Below are positions 33,028-44,015 of a stretch of DNA of 64,000 nt, one piece after another. The first letter of the stretch is position 1, and each line of letters opens with the position of its first letter. The position numbers and the translations under genes are program-made. The notes under the pieces are model-generated. The model was not told the DNA's origin and made no database searches. It saw nothing but the letters and a program-made list of their open reading frames with translations. The stretch comes from Macrotis lagotis. Taxonomy: Eukaryota > Chordata > Mammalia > Peramelemorphia > Peramelidae. The DNA lies in assembly GCF_037893015.1 (NCBI RefSeq), contig NC_133661.1, positions 189,237,991-189,301,990 of the forward strand, read 5' to 3'.

Positions 33028-33774
33028 TCATTCAAGTCTTTACAATAAATCTACTGGAGAAAATGAGAAGATAGTTATTAGAACATACAAAAGCATTATT
33101 CTCTACCTTTAGAGTAAATAGTCTCCCATGTAAATATAAAACCAATTCTCATATCCATTTAATCAGTCTTGCAATAAACCAAATGGCAATATGATTTCAG
33201 AGATTAGGAGTTCCCAAACTATATAAGACAAACATACCTCAAGGAAAAAGAAACATCTGATCCATCAAAGATGTATGTGGAATATTAGGAAAGGAATGAT
33301 ATTGTCCAATTGAAGTATTCCAAAGTTATAGTGTTGACTGAAAAAATAATTATAAATTTAAGAGATAATGTTAAAGAAGTGGAGGTTGGCTGGAAAAGGA
33401 AGGACATCTGGGAAAAAAACTCAATAAATGGAAACTTATCAGAATTAATTGAATGAGATCTGTATAAGAAGCCTCTTTCATAATGTGCCAGAAAAAATAT
33501 CAAAAACAAATTCCAACAAGTGAAAGATGATTAAATTAATCCCTTGCAATAAGTGAAATCTCCAAATTGTTATTCAATCAATTAAATTAGATGTTTGGCA
33601 TAAACTTGGAAAAAAATATTCCATTCTTAATTTAAAAAAAAATCTCATGGGACTTTCAGTACTTTTTTAAAAGTTATTTAGGATTTAGGAATCAGGATTA
33701 TCAATTCTGTTCTCAATCAAATCTCAGGCACAAAAGAAACTGGAGACCAAAAATCATTTGCACATATTTCTTTC
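33028..33774. other. Upstream flank of the olfactory receptor
   Basis: AT-rich, with no identifiable repeat. It should contain the promoter and any 5' non-coding exon of the receptor, but I cannot place a TATA box or splice sites with confidence. Confidence 0.4.
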
Positions 33775-33788
33775 AAAAACTACTGAAG

Positions 33789-33917
33789 GGGTGGCTGGAT
33801 GGCATTGTGGATAAAGCACTGGCCCTGGAGTCAGGAGTGCCTGGGTTCAGATCTGGTCTCAGACACTTAATAATTACCTAGCTCTGTGTGGCAAGGTCCC
33901 ATTTGCCTTGCAAAAAA
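33789..33917 (+). repeat. WSINE1-like SINE with 14-bp TSD
   Basis: 'ggtggctggatggcattgtggataaagcactggccctggagtcagg', 'gtctcagacacttaataattacctagctctgtgtgg' and 'catttgccttgcaaaaaaaaa'. The duplication 'aaaaactactgaag' occurs at 33775-33788 and 33918-33931. About 25 bases around 'ccttgggcaagccacttaac' are missing. It is the insertion nearest to the receptor's 5' side. Confidence 0.93.
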
Positions 33918-33931
33918 AAAAACTACTGAAG

Positions 33932-34884
33932 AGAAAATGCTTGGTTACAAAGAAATAAAATTGTAGTTCACACAAGTTTATTAAACTGTGTTCTGCCAAA
34001 TACTTAATGATTTTATTGTACTAAAAGTATATGCTAATAAATTTTATTTATTTTCTTTTTTATCAAGTTTAATTTAATATGAAATTTAAGTCATAAAATT
34101 TAATTTTATGAATTAATATAATTTGTTTTGCTAATGCATGGCAGATTCTAGAATTTAATTCATTTCATAAATAGGAGAGCATGTAAAGGTTTGTTAAAAG
34201 TCAAGAAATACTTTTTTAAAAAAGACAATATCAAAAAAACTGAGAAATCCCTGAGGCAGATCATGTTTCAAATATCTCACAAATATTTAGCATTCAATGA
34301 TTTTGTGATTACAAGGGCAGACCAATAAGGGAAATAAACCATCAGATTTGTCAAGAAAAGTGACAAAGAAATCCCTAAGCAAATCCAACATAAATGACTT
34401 AATACAACATCTTTAGAGAATTCTAAAATGCAATTTGAGGTTTCAGCATATTAATAGATAAATTCATTTATCTGGCATATAATTAGCACTTAATACATAA
34501 AACTAACATTAAACTAAAACATGTGACTAATGAATAACTAAAATACTAAATGAATAACTCAAATACATCAGTAAATGGAATTCAAAATTTTAATTGACCT
34601 ATTTTTATAACATTTGAAATAAATGGAAAGTTGTAGAAGTAAAGGAGTTCAAAACTCCAATTTTCTTACTATTTATGTGGTTTTGGCATTGTCATTTAAA
34701 CTTTTGGTTAGTCAAATTCCTTAACTTTAACATGATAGAATTAAAAAAAGATAATCTTAAATTTGCTTCAGTTTCAAATTATATGATCTTGATATGGTAT
34801 TATGATCTGTGAAAGGAAAAGCTAATTGGTAAGGGAAATGGACTAAACTTTTCATTCAAAAGTAGATAGTATTTAGTCACCTTT
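33932..34884. other. AT-rich sequence, unassigned
   Basis: No gene seen. 'taatgaataactaaaatactaaatgaataactc' near 34528-34560 is a local imperfect tandem repeat. Confidence 0.4.
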
Positions 34885-35180
34885 GGGAGGTTTAGATGCT
34901 GCAGCAAACAGAAAACTCAGGAGGACTTCAGCTCAAATTTACTTCAATCTTTGGACACTTCCTAGCTGTGTGACCTTGGCTAAGTCACTTACCCTTACAG
35001 TCTCACATCCGGTCTCCATCTCCAGTCATCTTTATTTATATCTAACCACTAGAACAAGATGACTCTAGAGGAGAAAGTAAGTCTGGTGACTTAGCACAGT
35101 ATCCAATTCACTTGTTTGTCATGGCATCACCTTCCTGATATCATGTTCTTCTTTGAGAACAAAGGGCAAACATCATCATC
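34885..35180 (+). repeat. MIR-derived SINE with 'gtcatggcatcacc' tail
   Basis: MIR-like head ('cacttcctagctgtgtgaccttggctaagtcacttaccc'), then 'tctccagtcatcttt', 'gatgactctagaggagaaagtaagtctggtgacttagcacag', 'ttgtcatggcatcaccttcctgatatcatg' and 'ctttgagaacaaagggcaaacatcatcatca'. The same tail type occurs at 53085-53215 and, antisense, within 36721-37168. I do not know the database name of this subfamily. Confidence 0.7.
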
Positions 35181-35575
35181 AAGATCTAATGCCTACATGT
35201 TTTCACTGTAGAGAAACTTGAGAGGCATTATGGCAAGTTTTAACTTATTGCTTCAGGAAATGCTATAAGAATATAAAAAGCAGGTAAGCACAAATCTATG
35301 TTATTATTAAGGAGAGGGATTTCCTAAACTATTAAATCGCCAGCTATCTGGACAAAAAAAAACAAAAACAAAAAAAAAAAAAAACACTTGCCAAAGCATC
35401 TAGAGGAAAATTAATTATGTTCAACTGCATCTGCCTTATCTATTGAAAATGTTTTAATTTACCTTTACTGTCATTGCATCATTATTATCTTCACCTCCTT
35501 TTCCACCCTTGCCACCATCACTTTTTCTTTCTTAAGATCTGGGTGATTAAATTTATTTCAACAAACCCATTCAAC
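35095..35575 (+). repeat. Inverted-repeat arm A (partner 36721-37168)
   Basis: About 480 bases are found again, inverted, at 36721-37168. Shared landmarks in order: 'atccaatt', 'ttgtttgtcatggcatcaccttcct', 'actgtagagaaacttgagaggcattatggcaag', 'ggagagggatttcct', 'tgtcattgcatcattattatcttcacctccttttcca', 'ttaagatctgggtgatt' and 'caacaaa'. The match passes from the SINE tail into non-SINE sequence, so it is not just two copies of one SINE. By eye about 75-80% identical. Confidence 0.8.
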
Positions 35576-35752
35576 TGAAACTCTTCAATACTTAGTATTA
35601 TTTTTGGTACAGAGAAAGTGATTAATCAATGTTTATTTTATTTTTGATTGGTTGAAACTTTCCTAGTTATTAAGAGAAGCACTGTAAATTCATGCCATAA
35701 TCTCTGAACATTTTCATTTTTATAATAATTTCTCAAGATAAAGGGTGGAAAG

Positions 35753-35753
<1 letters not shown>

Positions 35754-35829
<76 letters not shown>
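35754..35829. repeat. (TC)n microsatellite
   Basis: About 74 bases of pure TC on the plus strand, encoding only Arg-Glu repeats on the minus strand. Confidence 0.97.
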
Positions 35830-35830
<1 letters not shown>

Positions 35831-36155
35831 GGATATTCAATCTTACTGAAGTGAGAAGAATAATTAAAACAGCAGTTTTCATAGGATTAAAGTAATTCTG
35901 TTTGAGATTTTTAAAAAAAGTGATCAGTTCTATCATTTTGTGAAATTAACTTCTTTCCATGAAGAGACTTAATTGAGGGGAAAAAATTTACCCTAACTGA
36001 AGGGAAAATGTTCATACTTTGAAACTTTAAAATTCATCAAAAACTTTTTCCCTCCTCATAATATAGAGTTGAAGTCATTTATAAAAGATTCAAGTAAATG
36101 TTGTCAGATCATGACCAATAGACCTAAATCCCCTGAGAGAAATTATTTTGCAACT

Positions 36156-36170
36156 ATTATATATATACAT

Positions 36171-36216
<46 letters not shown>
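36156..36216. repeat. (TA)n microsatellite
   Basis: TA repeat with 'cat' and 'gtatatgta' interruptions. Confidence 0.92.
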
Positions 36217-36217
<1 letters not shown>

Positions 36218-36254
36218 TATTATGCAGGTATAAGCAATTTTCAAAATGGGAAGA

Positions 36255-36410
36255 TACAGAATCATGGAATTTTAGAGGTGAAAGAAATTAGAACTTTTCT
36301 AAAGGAAACTTAATCCAAATTCTCCAAATCCTCCTTTTGCAAACATAGAAACTAAATTCCAGAAAAGTGATAGGATTTGCCCAATATAAAATTCTGTTTT
36401 CTTGTTATTT
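36255..36410 (+). repeat. Possible CR1/L3-type relic
   Basis: 'agaatcatggaattttagaggtgaaagaaattagaacttttctaaagg' and 'gcaaacatagaaactaaattccagaaaagtgataggatttgcccaa' recall the widespread amniote repeat 'agaatcatagaatttagagttggaagg…', 'gaggaaactgaggcccagagagg'. Family assignment uncertain. A similar trace is at 63885-63960. Confidence 0.45.
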
Positions 36411-36471
36411 AACCTAGTATTTGTTTGTTTATTGTTTGATGGACTGATTTCAATTGTTCAAATTGATCCAG

Positions 36472-36690
36472 TTGATTAATGGAAATAGAACTTGAAAATA
36501 CTAACATAAATTTTAGCAACATTTAATCAATAACTATTTGTTAAGTACTGGCATTGTGTACTGTGTACTATGTATCAAGCTACAATGCTGAGCAGTTAAT
36601 CATCCTAGGGACTTGTAATGAATAAATAGCAATAGTTAAATATTCCAAATCATAAATAAGAGTCTCCAAACAACTTGAAACCAATTGGCT
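36472..36690 (+). repeat. Inverted-repeat arm B (partner 37274-37490)
   Basis: About 217 bases whose reverse complement recurs at 37274-37490 at roughly 80-85% identity by eye. Shared strings, read on the partner strand, are 'ttcaagttgtttgg', 'tcttatttatgat', 'caagtccctaggatgatt', 'gatacatagtacacagtacacaat' and 'caaatagttattgattaaat' followed by 'gttgctaaaattt'. The core resembles the common 'tatttgttaagtgcc…' repeat, but both arms share derived insertions. Confidence 0.88.
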
Positions 36691-36720
36691 GTCACAATTA
36701 AATTTGTTTGAAGAAATAAG

Positions 36721-37168
36721 TTTGTTGAACTGATTTCAATCACTCAAATCTTAAGGGAAAAAAACTGCTGTTGGTAACAGTGGAAAAGGAGGTGATGATA
36801 ATAATGATGCAGTAAAGGTGAATAAAGACAAAGGATTCCAATATATCAGGAAGATACAATTGAATATAATTTATTTTCGTCCTGCAGTTTTTTTAATTCT
36901 TTTTTTCCCAGACAATCTGTGATTTAATTGGTAAAGGAACTCCCTCTCCGTAACAATAGTATAGATTTGTAATTGCCTACATTTGATAGTCTTAGAGCAT
37001 TTTCTGAAGCAATGATAAGTTAAATGACTTGCCATAATGCCTCTCAAGTTATCTACAGTAAATATGTAGTCATTTGCTCTTGATGATGATTTTTTTTCTT
37101 CATTCTCAAAGAACACCATGACAAGAGGAAGGTGATGCCTTGACAAACAATTAAATTGGATGCTTATT
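36721..37168 (-). repeat. Inverted-repeat arm A' lying between arms B and B'
   Basis: The minus-strand copy of 35095-35575, running from 'atccaatttaattgtttgtc' (37160) to 'caacaaa' (36721). Both copies have the same joint 'gaggcattatggc|aagt', where a SINE would normally have its 'atagtggatagag…' body. This shared internal deletion suggests common descent. A 91-codon minus-strand open frame (36871-37146) falls within it but shows no family resemblance. Confidence 0.8.
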
Positions 37169-37273
37169 GTTAGTTAACCTATTATTTCCCAGCCATGAAA
37201 AAGAATACTCTTAGCAAATTTAGATAGAAATGAATTTTAGAGAAGCAATGTTTCACTCAATTAAAAAAAAACT

Positions 37274-37490
37274 ATTGTTTTCAAGTTGTTTGGGGAATCT
37301 TATTTATGATGTGGAATATTCAATCATCATTATTAACTCCTTCAAACAAGTCCCTAGGATGATTTGTTGCTGAGCATAGCAACCTGATACATAGTACACA
37401 GTACACAATACCAGACTTGACAAATAGTTATTGATTAAATGTTGCTAAAATTTTTTGATAGCATTTTCTAACTCCATTTCCAGGAATCAA
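37274..37490 (-). repeat. Inverted-repeat arm B' (partner 36472-36690)
   Basis: The inverted partner of arm B. Together the two arms bracket arm A' with a loop of about 583 bases. Confidence 0.88.
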
Positions 37491-38739
37491 GCAAGAAAAT
37501 CATACTAAAAACTCATATTACTGTGCATATTGAATTATGGAAAATTTGAAAATAGCTAGAAATATTGAAAAATATTAAAATTAACACCCCTAAGTTTCAC
37601 TTAAAATATTCCCTCATATTGAATTTTCTTTCTTCTAGACTGGTCTTTTGAACATATTTTCATACACAGAGCAGAATTTTAGTTTTGATTTTTTTCCAAG
37701 ACAGAAGAAAATGAGAAATCATAAAGAAAACAAGAAATAACTGGAAGGGACTTTTTCCCTTTAATTTATACATTTTTCAGATACAAAGAACTAAGTGAAA
37801 CTAGAAAGAAATTCTTTATTTCATTTTTTAAATTCTATTTTTTAAATACTAGCTGCTGTGGGGATTCACAAAATCTACTCTCAAAGAGATCAATAATTTC
37901 TTCTCCTTTTCTTTCACTGCTTTATTTAAAATAGGATTGGTTAAAACCTCTAATAAGGAAAATTATAAAATGAATCTATATACTTAATACTGGAGAAATA
38001 AATTCACCCCACTGAGGAGAGATATGTCTCTTTGCCATAATTAATTTTACAGTTCTGTTAATACAAGCAAAACTCTCCTTTTCCTCACCTAGAAAAAGAA
38101 GTGGAAACTCTGTAAATAGCAAAATATAAAAATCAAAGAAAAGGAAAATAAATCAAACCTTTTTCTCTCTTCTATATTTGTGTTCTTGTGCAATTCACAT
38201 ACTCAATATTCCAAATCAGTCTTATGTTCTTAATCAAAGAGGCCTTTCTTTGCCTCTTGCTGTCAGCTATGTAACTGCCACATAGTAATGTTTCAAAATT
38301 GCATTAATATAAGGACAAGAGAGGAAGATGAATACAGAGGTAGAAAAACAACAGAAATAACTTACCATATGCAATCTTTGTGCAACCAGTGATTTCTTAT
38401 TTGCGTAACAGTTTGTGGAGAATAGTGGCCATTTAGACTTGTTAACTAGAGACAATAATCTTTGAACAACCATTATCCTTGGTGTATGCTATATTCACTT
38501 CAAAGAAGTATTGTAGTCCCAGTGGTAAAACAGTGTACTTCAAACATTGTGTTTTGTTCAGAGAAGAGAATAAAGTTCATGGAAAAGATTCATGTTCTTG
38601 ACTCCTCTGAGACCTTTTTAAGCCAAACCCTCATTGGGTTGATAGTTGATAGCAATTCATCTCTCAGAATTCAAGAACAAGAACAACTGAATCTAAATAG
38701 CCCACAAAACAAGTATTTTAAAAGTTCCTTCCCTGAATA
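37491..38739. other. Unassigned AT-rich sequence
   Basis: No gene, RNA or definite repeat seen. Confidence 0.4.
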
Positions 38740-39080
38740 TGTTCTTCTATATTTTGTCCCTGGAATGCACTTCCCCCACATCTCCTCTTTGCTAGTATCT
38801 TTCCCTTCTTTCAAGTTATCTCAAGTTCTACCACCAAAGGTTGAAAGAACAACATCTCTTCTAGAATTCTAATATTAATATTAAGAGTAATTTTATATTT
38901 ATCACTTTCTACTTGAAGAAAGCCTGTCATATTCCCTTATAAAACTTCTATTGTAGGATTCCTAAGGGTAATGACTGTACAGTTTTGTGGGCATTTTCCT
39001 TATTTGTATTCTTAGTGCCTAACATGATATCCTTTACATAGTTGGAAATTAATTTTAATTGAATTAAATTGTTTATTTAT
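38740..39080 (+). repeat. L2-type LINE 3' end
   Basis: The order 'ttgtccctggaatgcacttcccccacatctcc', 'tttcaagttatctcaagttctaccacc', 'gaagaaagcctgtcatattccc', 'taatgactgtacagttttgtggg' and 'tattcttagtgcctaacatgatatcctttacatag' is the L2 terminal region. ORF2 C-terminus and 3' UTR are degraded. Confidence 0.65.
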
Positions 39081-40178
39081 TGTGTCTCTGGCAACATGTT
39101 CATTTTATTTGTGAGTTTTCATTGCAATTTGGTGTTGTAACATATATGCCAGCAAAAGATTATGTAGATTACATGAAACAGATTAAATACAATGCAAACT
39201 GGCTCTCTTTAGTAGATAAAACTGTCTATGAACTGATCATCAGTCATATATGCCAAGTATGACTTAGAGATCATATGACAGTTTGTGCCTAAAATTTATT
39301 TTATCTGCCTGAAGAAACCTGAATACAACTAATCTGAACAGTGCATAGAAGAATTAATATAAATTTAAGGGATTTGTTAAAGGATTTATGAAAAGGACTT
39401 TGATTTTATGGAACACTAATTTTTTCCCCTGATGTCTTTAAAATAAAATGCATTTTAGCATGTGTTTTAGTCATTCTCTGTGTCTTTACACTAAATGTTC
39501 TATATTGGAATTTAACATACATTTTTAGATATGTTTTGGGTTGTACTTTTTGTCCTACAGGAATATGATTCCATTAGAACCTTAAAGGCTATCAGATGTG
39601 AAAAATCTCTGAAGATTTGTCCTTGTAGGTGCTTTGAAAAGTATGTTTTTGGCTTGAGTACAGATTTGGGAGCCAGGTCAGAAAATACAGTCTTGTAGTT
39701 TTATTTTCTGCTGGAGCATAGAATTGATGATGGGGTATCTAAATTCTTGGGAATACTAGGGTCTCCTAATCACAAGATCTCCTTAGACCCACATGAGCAT
39801 CACTGAGGGGAGAAATCATTATGGAAAAGTAGCTGCATTCCTCATCTTCACTAGCAACAACTGAAGAGAGACAAGCATAGAAGCTCTAGGAATGGCAGCA
39901 CCACCAGACTTTAAGTCCTTTTTCAAACCTGCACTTTCTGACACTCATTTCAAGAAACTACTCCTGCAGAGGAGTGGCCAATCATTCCCATAAACTCTCA
40001 ACCAGTTTTCTTCCCTATATGAAGCAAAACAGTCTAGGTGAAATGGCATGGCACTAGAGAAAAAGACAGAAATCAAAATACTACCAAAATTGTTGATCTG
40101 TTCAGCCATAGTCAAATACACTGAAACTTGACTGCAACATGATATAATTTTGAACCTCTTAAAGAAGGAAGAACAATT
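39081..40178. other. Unassigned sequence
   Basis: No gene recognised. 39500-40030 is less AT-rich and could be part of an unrecognised retroelement 5' region ('aggaatggcagcaccaccagac'), but I cannot support a call. Confidence 0.35.
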
Positions 40179-40262
40179 ATCTATCTATCTAACTATCTAT
40201 CTATCTACCTACCTACCTGCCTATCTATATATTTATCTACCTATCTATCTACATATACATAT
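40179..40262. repeat. (CTAT)n/(CTAC)n tetranucleotide repeat
   Basis: ATCT tetramers with an internal block of ACCT/GCCT variants, ending in 'acatatacatat'. Confidence 0.93.
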
Positions 40263-40644
40263 AATCACAATAGAACAAGGCAAGATCTAATTCACTGAAC
40301 AAGGAAACAAGTTCAAGAACAAGACTACATCATTGCATTTTCCATAATGTACTAACATGTGATTTCTTCTATTGCCTCAGTTTAGGGTCAAGATTGGTAA
40401 ATAATCTATGATGAAGATATGGTAGATGTTAAATAGATTTATTTGTGAAAGAGTGCTGCATAGAAAGGCAAGCAGATTTTCATACCATCTCCCCTCTCAT
40501 TCCCAAAGCATGGTATATGAAGCATAGAATTTGTGCTAATGTGTCCTTAACCTCCACTTTCTCCATTTATAACTCTAATAGAACTGCCACTATAGTATTA
40601 AATCTGATTTTATTAGTGTGCGAAGTATTTTATAACTTTTCATA

Positions 40645-40740
40645 GTGTTTCTGAATCTGATTTGGCAGGTAGGCTCCAAAGTATTTTATATTGTCTGAAG
40701 TTACTTTAAATAGAATTTCTCTTTCTAGATCTTGCTGTTT

Positions 40741-40783
<43 letters not shown>

Positions 40784-42960
40784 CTTGAAATACATAGAAA
40801 TGCTGAGGATTTATGTGGATATATTTTATATCCTGTGACTTTGTTAAAATTGTTAATGGTTTCTAGTAGTTTTTAGATGATTTTTTGAATTCTCTAGATA
40901 TACCATCATGTCACCTGAAGAGTGAGAGTTTTGTTTCTTCCTTCCCAATTCTAATTCCTTCTATTTCATATTTTGAAAACAATAGTGAATAATAGTCACA
41001 ATAATGAGTATCCTTGTTTCACCCCTAAATTTATTAGGACTGCCTCTAGTTTATCCACATTGCATATAATGCTTCTTGATGGTTTCAGATAGATACTGCA
41101 TATCATTCTAAGGAACAATCCATTTTTTCCTACATTATCTAAAGTTTTTACTAGGAATGGTTGCTGTTTTTGTCAAAGGTGTCTTCAGCATCTATTGAGA
41201 TAATCATATAATTTCTGTTGGGTTTGTTATTATGTAGTCAGTTACACTAAGAGTTTTACTAATGTTGAAACAACCCTGCATTTCTGCATTAAATTCCGCT
41301 TGGTCATTATGTATTATCCTAGTGATAACATTCTGTAATCACTTTGCTAATATTTTCTTTAAAATTTTTACATCCATATTCATTAGTGAAGTTGGTTTAT
41401 AATTTTCTTTCTCTGTTTTGACTCTTCCTAATTTAGGTATCAGCATCATAATGGTCTCATAGAAGGAGTCAGGCATAGTTCTGTCTTCACCGGCTTTTCC
41501 AAAGAATTTTTATAGAATTGGAACCAATTATTCCTTAAATGTTTGATAGAATTCACTTGTGAATCCATCTGGCCCTGGAGATTTTTCTTAGCAAATTCAA
41601 TGATAGCTTGTTGAATTTCTTTTTTTCTGAGATAGGGTTATTTAGGTATTTAATTTTCTCTTCATTTAACCTTGGCAACTTATATATTTGTACATATTCA
41701 TCATTTTCATTTAGATTATCAAATTTATTGGCATACAGTTGAGTAAAATAATTCTGAATTAATATTTTAATTTTCTCTTCATTGGTGTTGAGTTCACCTT
41801 TTTCATTTGCAATATTAGTAATTTGATTTTCTTCTTTCTTTTTAATCAAACTAATCATTTATCAGTTTTATTGGCTTTTTTTCATAAAACCAACTCTTGG
41901 TTTTATTTATTAGTCCAATAGCTTCCTTGCTCTTACTTTTATTAATTTCTTCTTTAATTTTAGAATTTCTAATTTCATATTTACTTGGGCCTTTTTGAAT
42001 TGTTCTTTCTCTAGTATTTTAGTTGTATGCTTAGTTCATTGATTTCCTCTCTCTCTATTTTATTCATATAAGCAGTTAAAGATACAATATATAGCCTAAC
42101 CACTACCTTGGCTGTATCCCATAAGTTTTGGTATATTGTCTCATTATTATTATTATCTAGAATGAAATCATTAATTCTATTTATAATTTGTTGTTTGATT
42201 CACTCATTCTTTAAAATGAGGTTACGTAGGTTTCAATTAGTTATGTCTCTGAATGACCCATTATCACACATGATTTTTATTGCGTTATGATCTGAGAAGG
42301 ATGTATTCACTATTTCTACCTTTCCTCATTTGATTATAGGCTTTTTATGCCATAGTACATGCTTAAATTTTGTGCTAAGTGTGATGTACTGCGGGGAAAA
42401 AAAGTATATTGTCTTCTAGCCCCAATCAGTTTTCTCCATTAGTCTATCATATCTAGTCTTTTGAACATTCTATTTACCACCTTAACTTCCTTTTTGTATA
42501 TTTTATAGTTAGATTTATCTGAGAGATAGAGGTTGAGATCTCCCACCAGTGGAGTTTTGCTGTCAATGTCTTCCTATAACCCATTCATCTTCTCCTCTAA
42601 GAATGTTGGACACCATACTATTTGGTGCATATTTATTTAGTATTAAAATTGCTTCATTGTACCTTTTAAGAGGATGTAGTTTATTTCCTTTTCGATTTTA
42701 AAGAGATCTATTTAGTGGCTGTTTTGTCTGAGGTAAGGATTGCTTCCTCAGCCTTTTTCACTTTGACTGAAGCAAAATATATTCTGCTCCAAGCTTTTAA
42801 CTTTACTCTATATGTATCTCTCTACATCAAATGAGTTTCTTTTAAGCAGAATATTGTAGGATTCTAGTTTTTAATCAATTCTGCTATTCACTTATGTTTT
42901 ATGGGAGAGTTCATCCCATACGCATTCAAGGTTGTAATTACTAACTCATTATTGCCTTCC
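40645..42960 (-). pseudogene. L1 ORF2 pseudogene (endonuclease + RT, truncated)
   Basis: ORF2p normally supplies endonuclease and reverse transcriptase for retrotransposition. Recognised here are the endonuclease zone (about 42000-42960) and an RT entry reading PGPDGFTSEFYQTFKE (41533-41580), followed directly by TAA. The region of the catalytic YADD/FADD motif (about 40891-40930) keeps LF on one side and DMMVYLEN-like sequence on the other. About two bases are lost in between, so the catalytic Ala-Asp is destroyed by frameshift. Past this, 'NIKYFGAYL' (about 40690) corresponds to the 'IKYLGI' box. The thumb region and Cys-rich C-terminus are absent. Confidence 0.8.
40742..40782. repeat. (TA)n microsatellite inside L1 ORF2
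   Basis: About 40 bases of TA within the RT region, between boxes matching ORF2 on both sides. It therefore expanded inside the element. Confidence 0.93.
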
Positions 42961-43439
42961 ATGCTATCTTCCTCTATCAGTATTTTCCCCTTTTTTCACT
43001 TGATCCATGTTCCGCAGTATTTTACTTCTGAATACCACATTTTTTACCATTTTGCCCCCTTAGACTCACCCCTCCCCTATCTTTCCCTTTCCTTTCCTTT
43101 TGCCCCTTTTCCTCCCCTCTCCTTCTGTTAGTTCCCTTTTCCCTCCCTACTACCTCATTCCCCTTAATTTAACTGAGTACTTGTATGCTAATCTTTATTT
43201 GAGACAAATCTGATGAGAGGAATATTCAGTTGGTTCTTACCTCCTACCTTCTTCCCCTCTATTGCAATAGGTCCTTTTACCTCTTCATGTAATTTGATTT
43301 ACCTCATTCAATGTCCTCCATCCTCCTATATCTTTACTGTCCCCTGTTTTTAAGGAGATACTGTTTTTAAATCATTCTATCAGAGTCACAGATAAATCAT
43401 CAATGTCCATTACATTTGGCTAAATATATTCTCTCCAAT

Positions 43440-44015
43440 ACAATTCTCATCAGTTATGAGAATTTTTCTCCCAATTGGGGATATAGCAAGATCCATGTTA
43501 TTAGATAGCAATTTTTTGTTTAAAAGATACTTGCTGTCTTGGGATGTCATTAGTTTCTATGGATTCCAGTGTTTTTTTGAGGGAATAATTTTCTTCATTT
43601 ACCTTTTGCAACTCCTTTTCAAATTGGCCATTTATATTTTCGAAGGGGTTTTCCATTTGCCCATTTATGGTTTTGAAAGAATTTTCTTTTTTGCACTTGT
43701 CAGTAGAATTTTCCAAGGATTTGTTTTCTTGTGGCAAGGTGTTAATTTTCTCTTGTTCTTTTCCCCCAATTTGTCGAATTGATTTTTAAACTCCTTTCTA
43801 ATCTCTTCCAAGAAGTCTTTGAAGTCTTTCTGGGTTGAAAACCAATTCATATTCTCCTCAGAAGTTCTAGCTCTTTCTGATTTAGGGTCTGTCTTCAAGG
43901 TAGTTTTCAATGTACCCCCCTTTCTGCTGACCTTTCTTAATTTTCTTAGGATCTTGTTGGGGGAGGGGAGGGATCCCAGACCTTTGGTTTTGAAAACCCT
44001 AGAGGCTTTGCTCAC
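43440..44015 (-). pseudogene. L1 ORF1 pseudogene lacking the RRM
   Basis: From an ATG at 44015 the frame is open for 116 codons. It is a Lys/Ser-rich N-terminus (MSKASRVFKTKGLG…), then acidic and basic helical sequence (NWFSTQKDFKDFLEEIRKEF). A frameshift leads to a second coiled-coil frame (43501-43737, reading NENYSLKKTLESIE-like repeats). It then passes straight into the inter-ORF spacer near 43440. The RRM ('LENRSRRDNL') and C-terminal domain, about 570 bases in relatives, are missing. Confidence 0.72.

Noticed and set aside
36871..37146. 91-codon minus-strand frame inside the inverted-repeat centre
   Set aside because: It overlaps a SINE tail, resembles no family, and is not kept in the partner arm (35095-35575).
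38462..38872. 136-codon plus-strand frame
   Set aside because: Its second half is the L2 LINE 3' region and the first half has no recognisable domain. Most likely chance plus repeat.
40179..40262. CTAT/CTAC array considered as a CRISPR-like or regulatory array
   Set aside because: Simple tetranucleotide slippage with no spacers, in a vertebrate genome.
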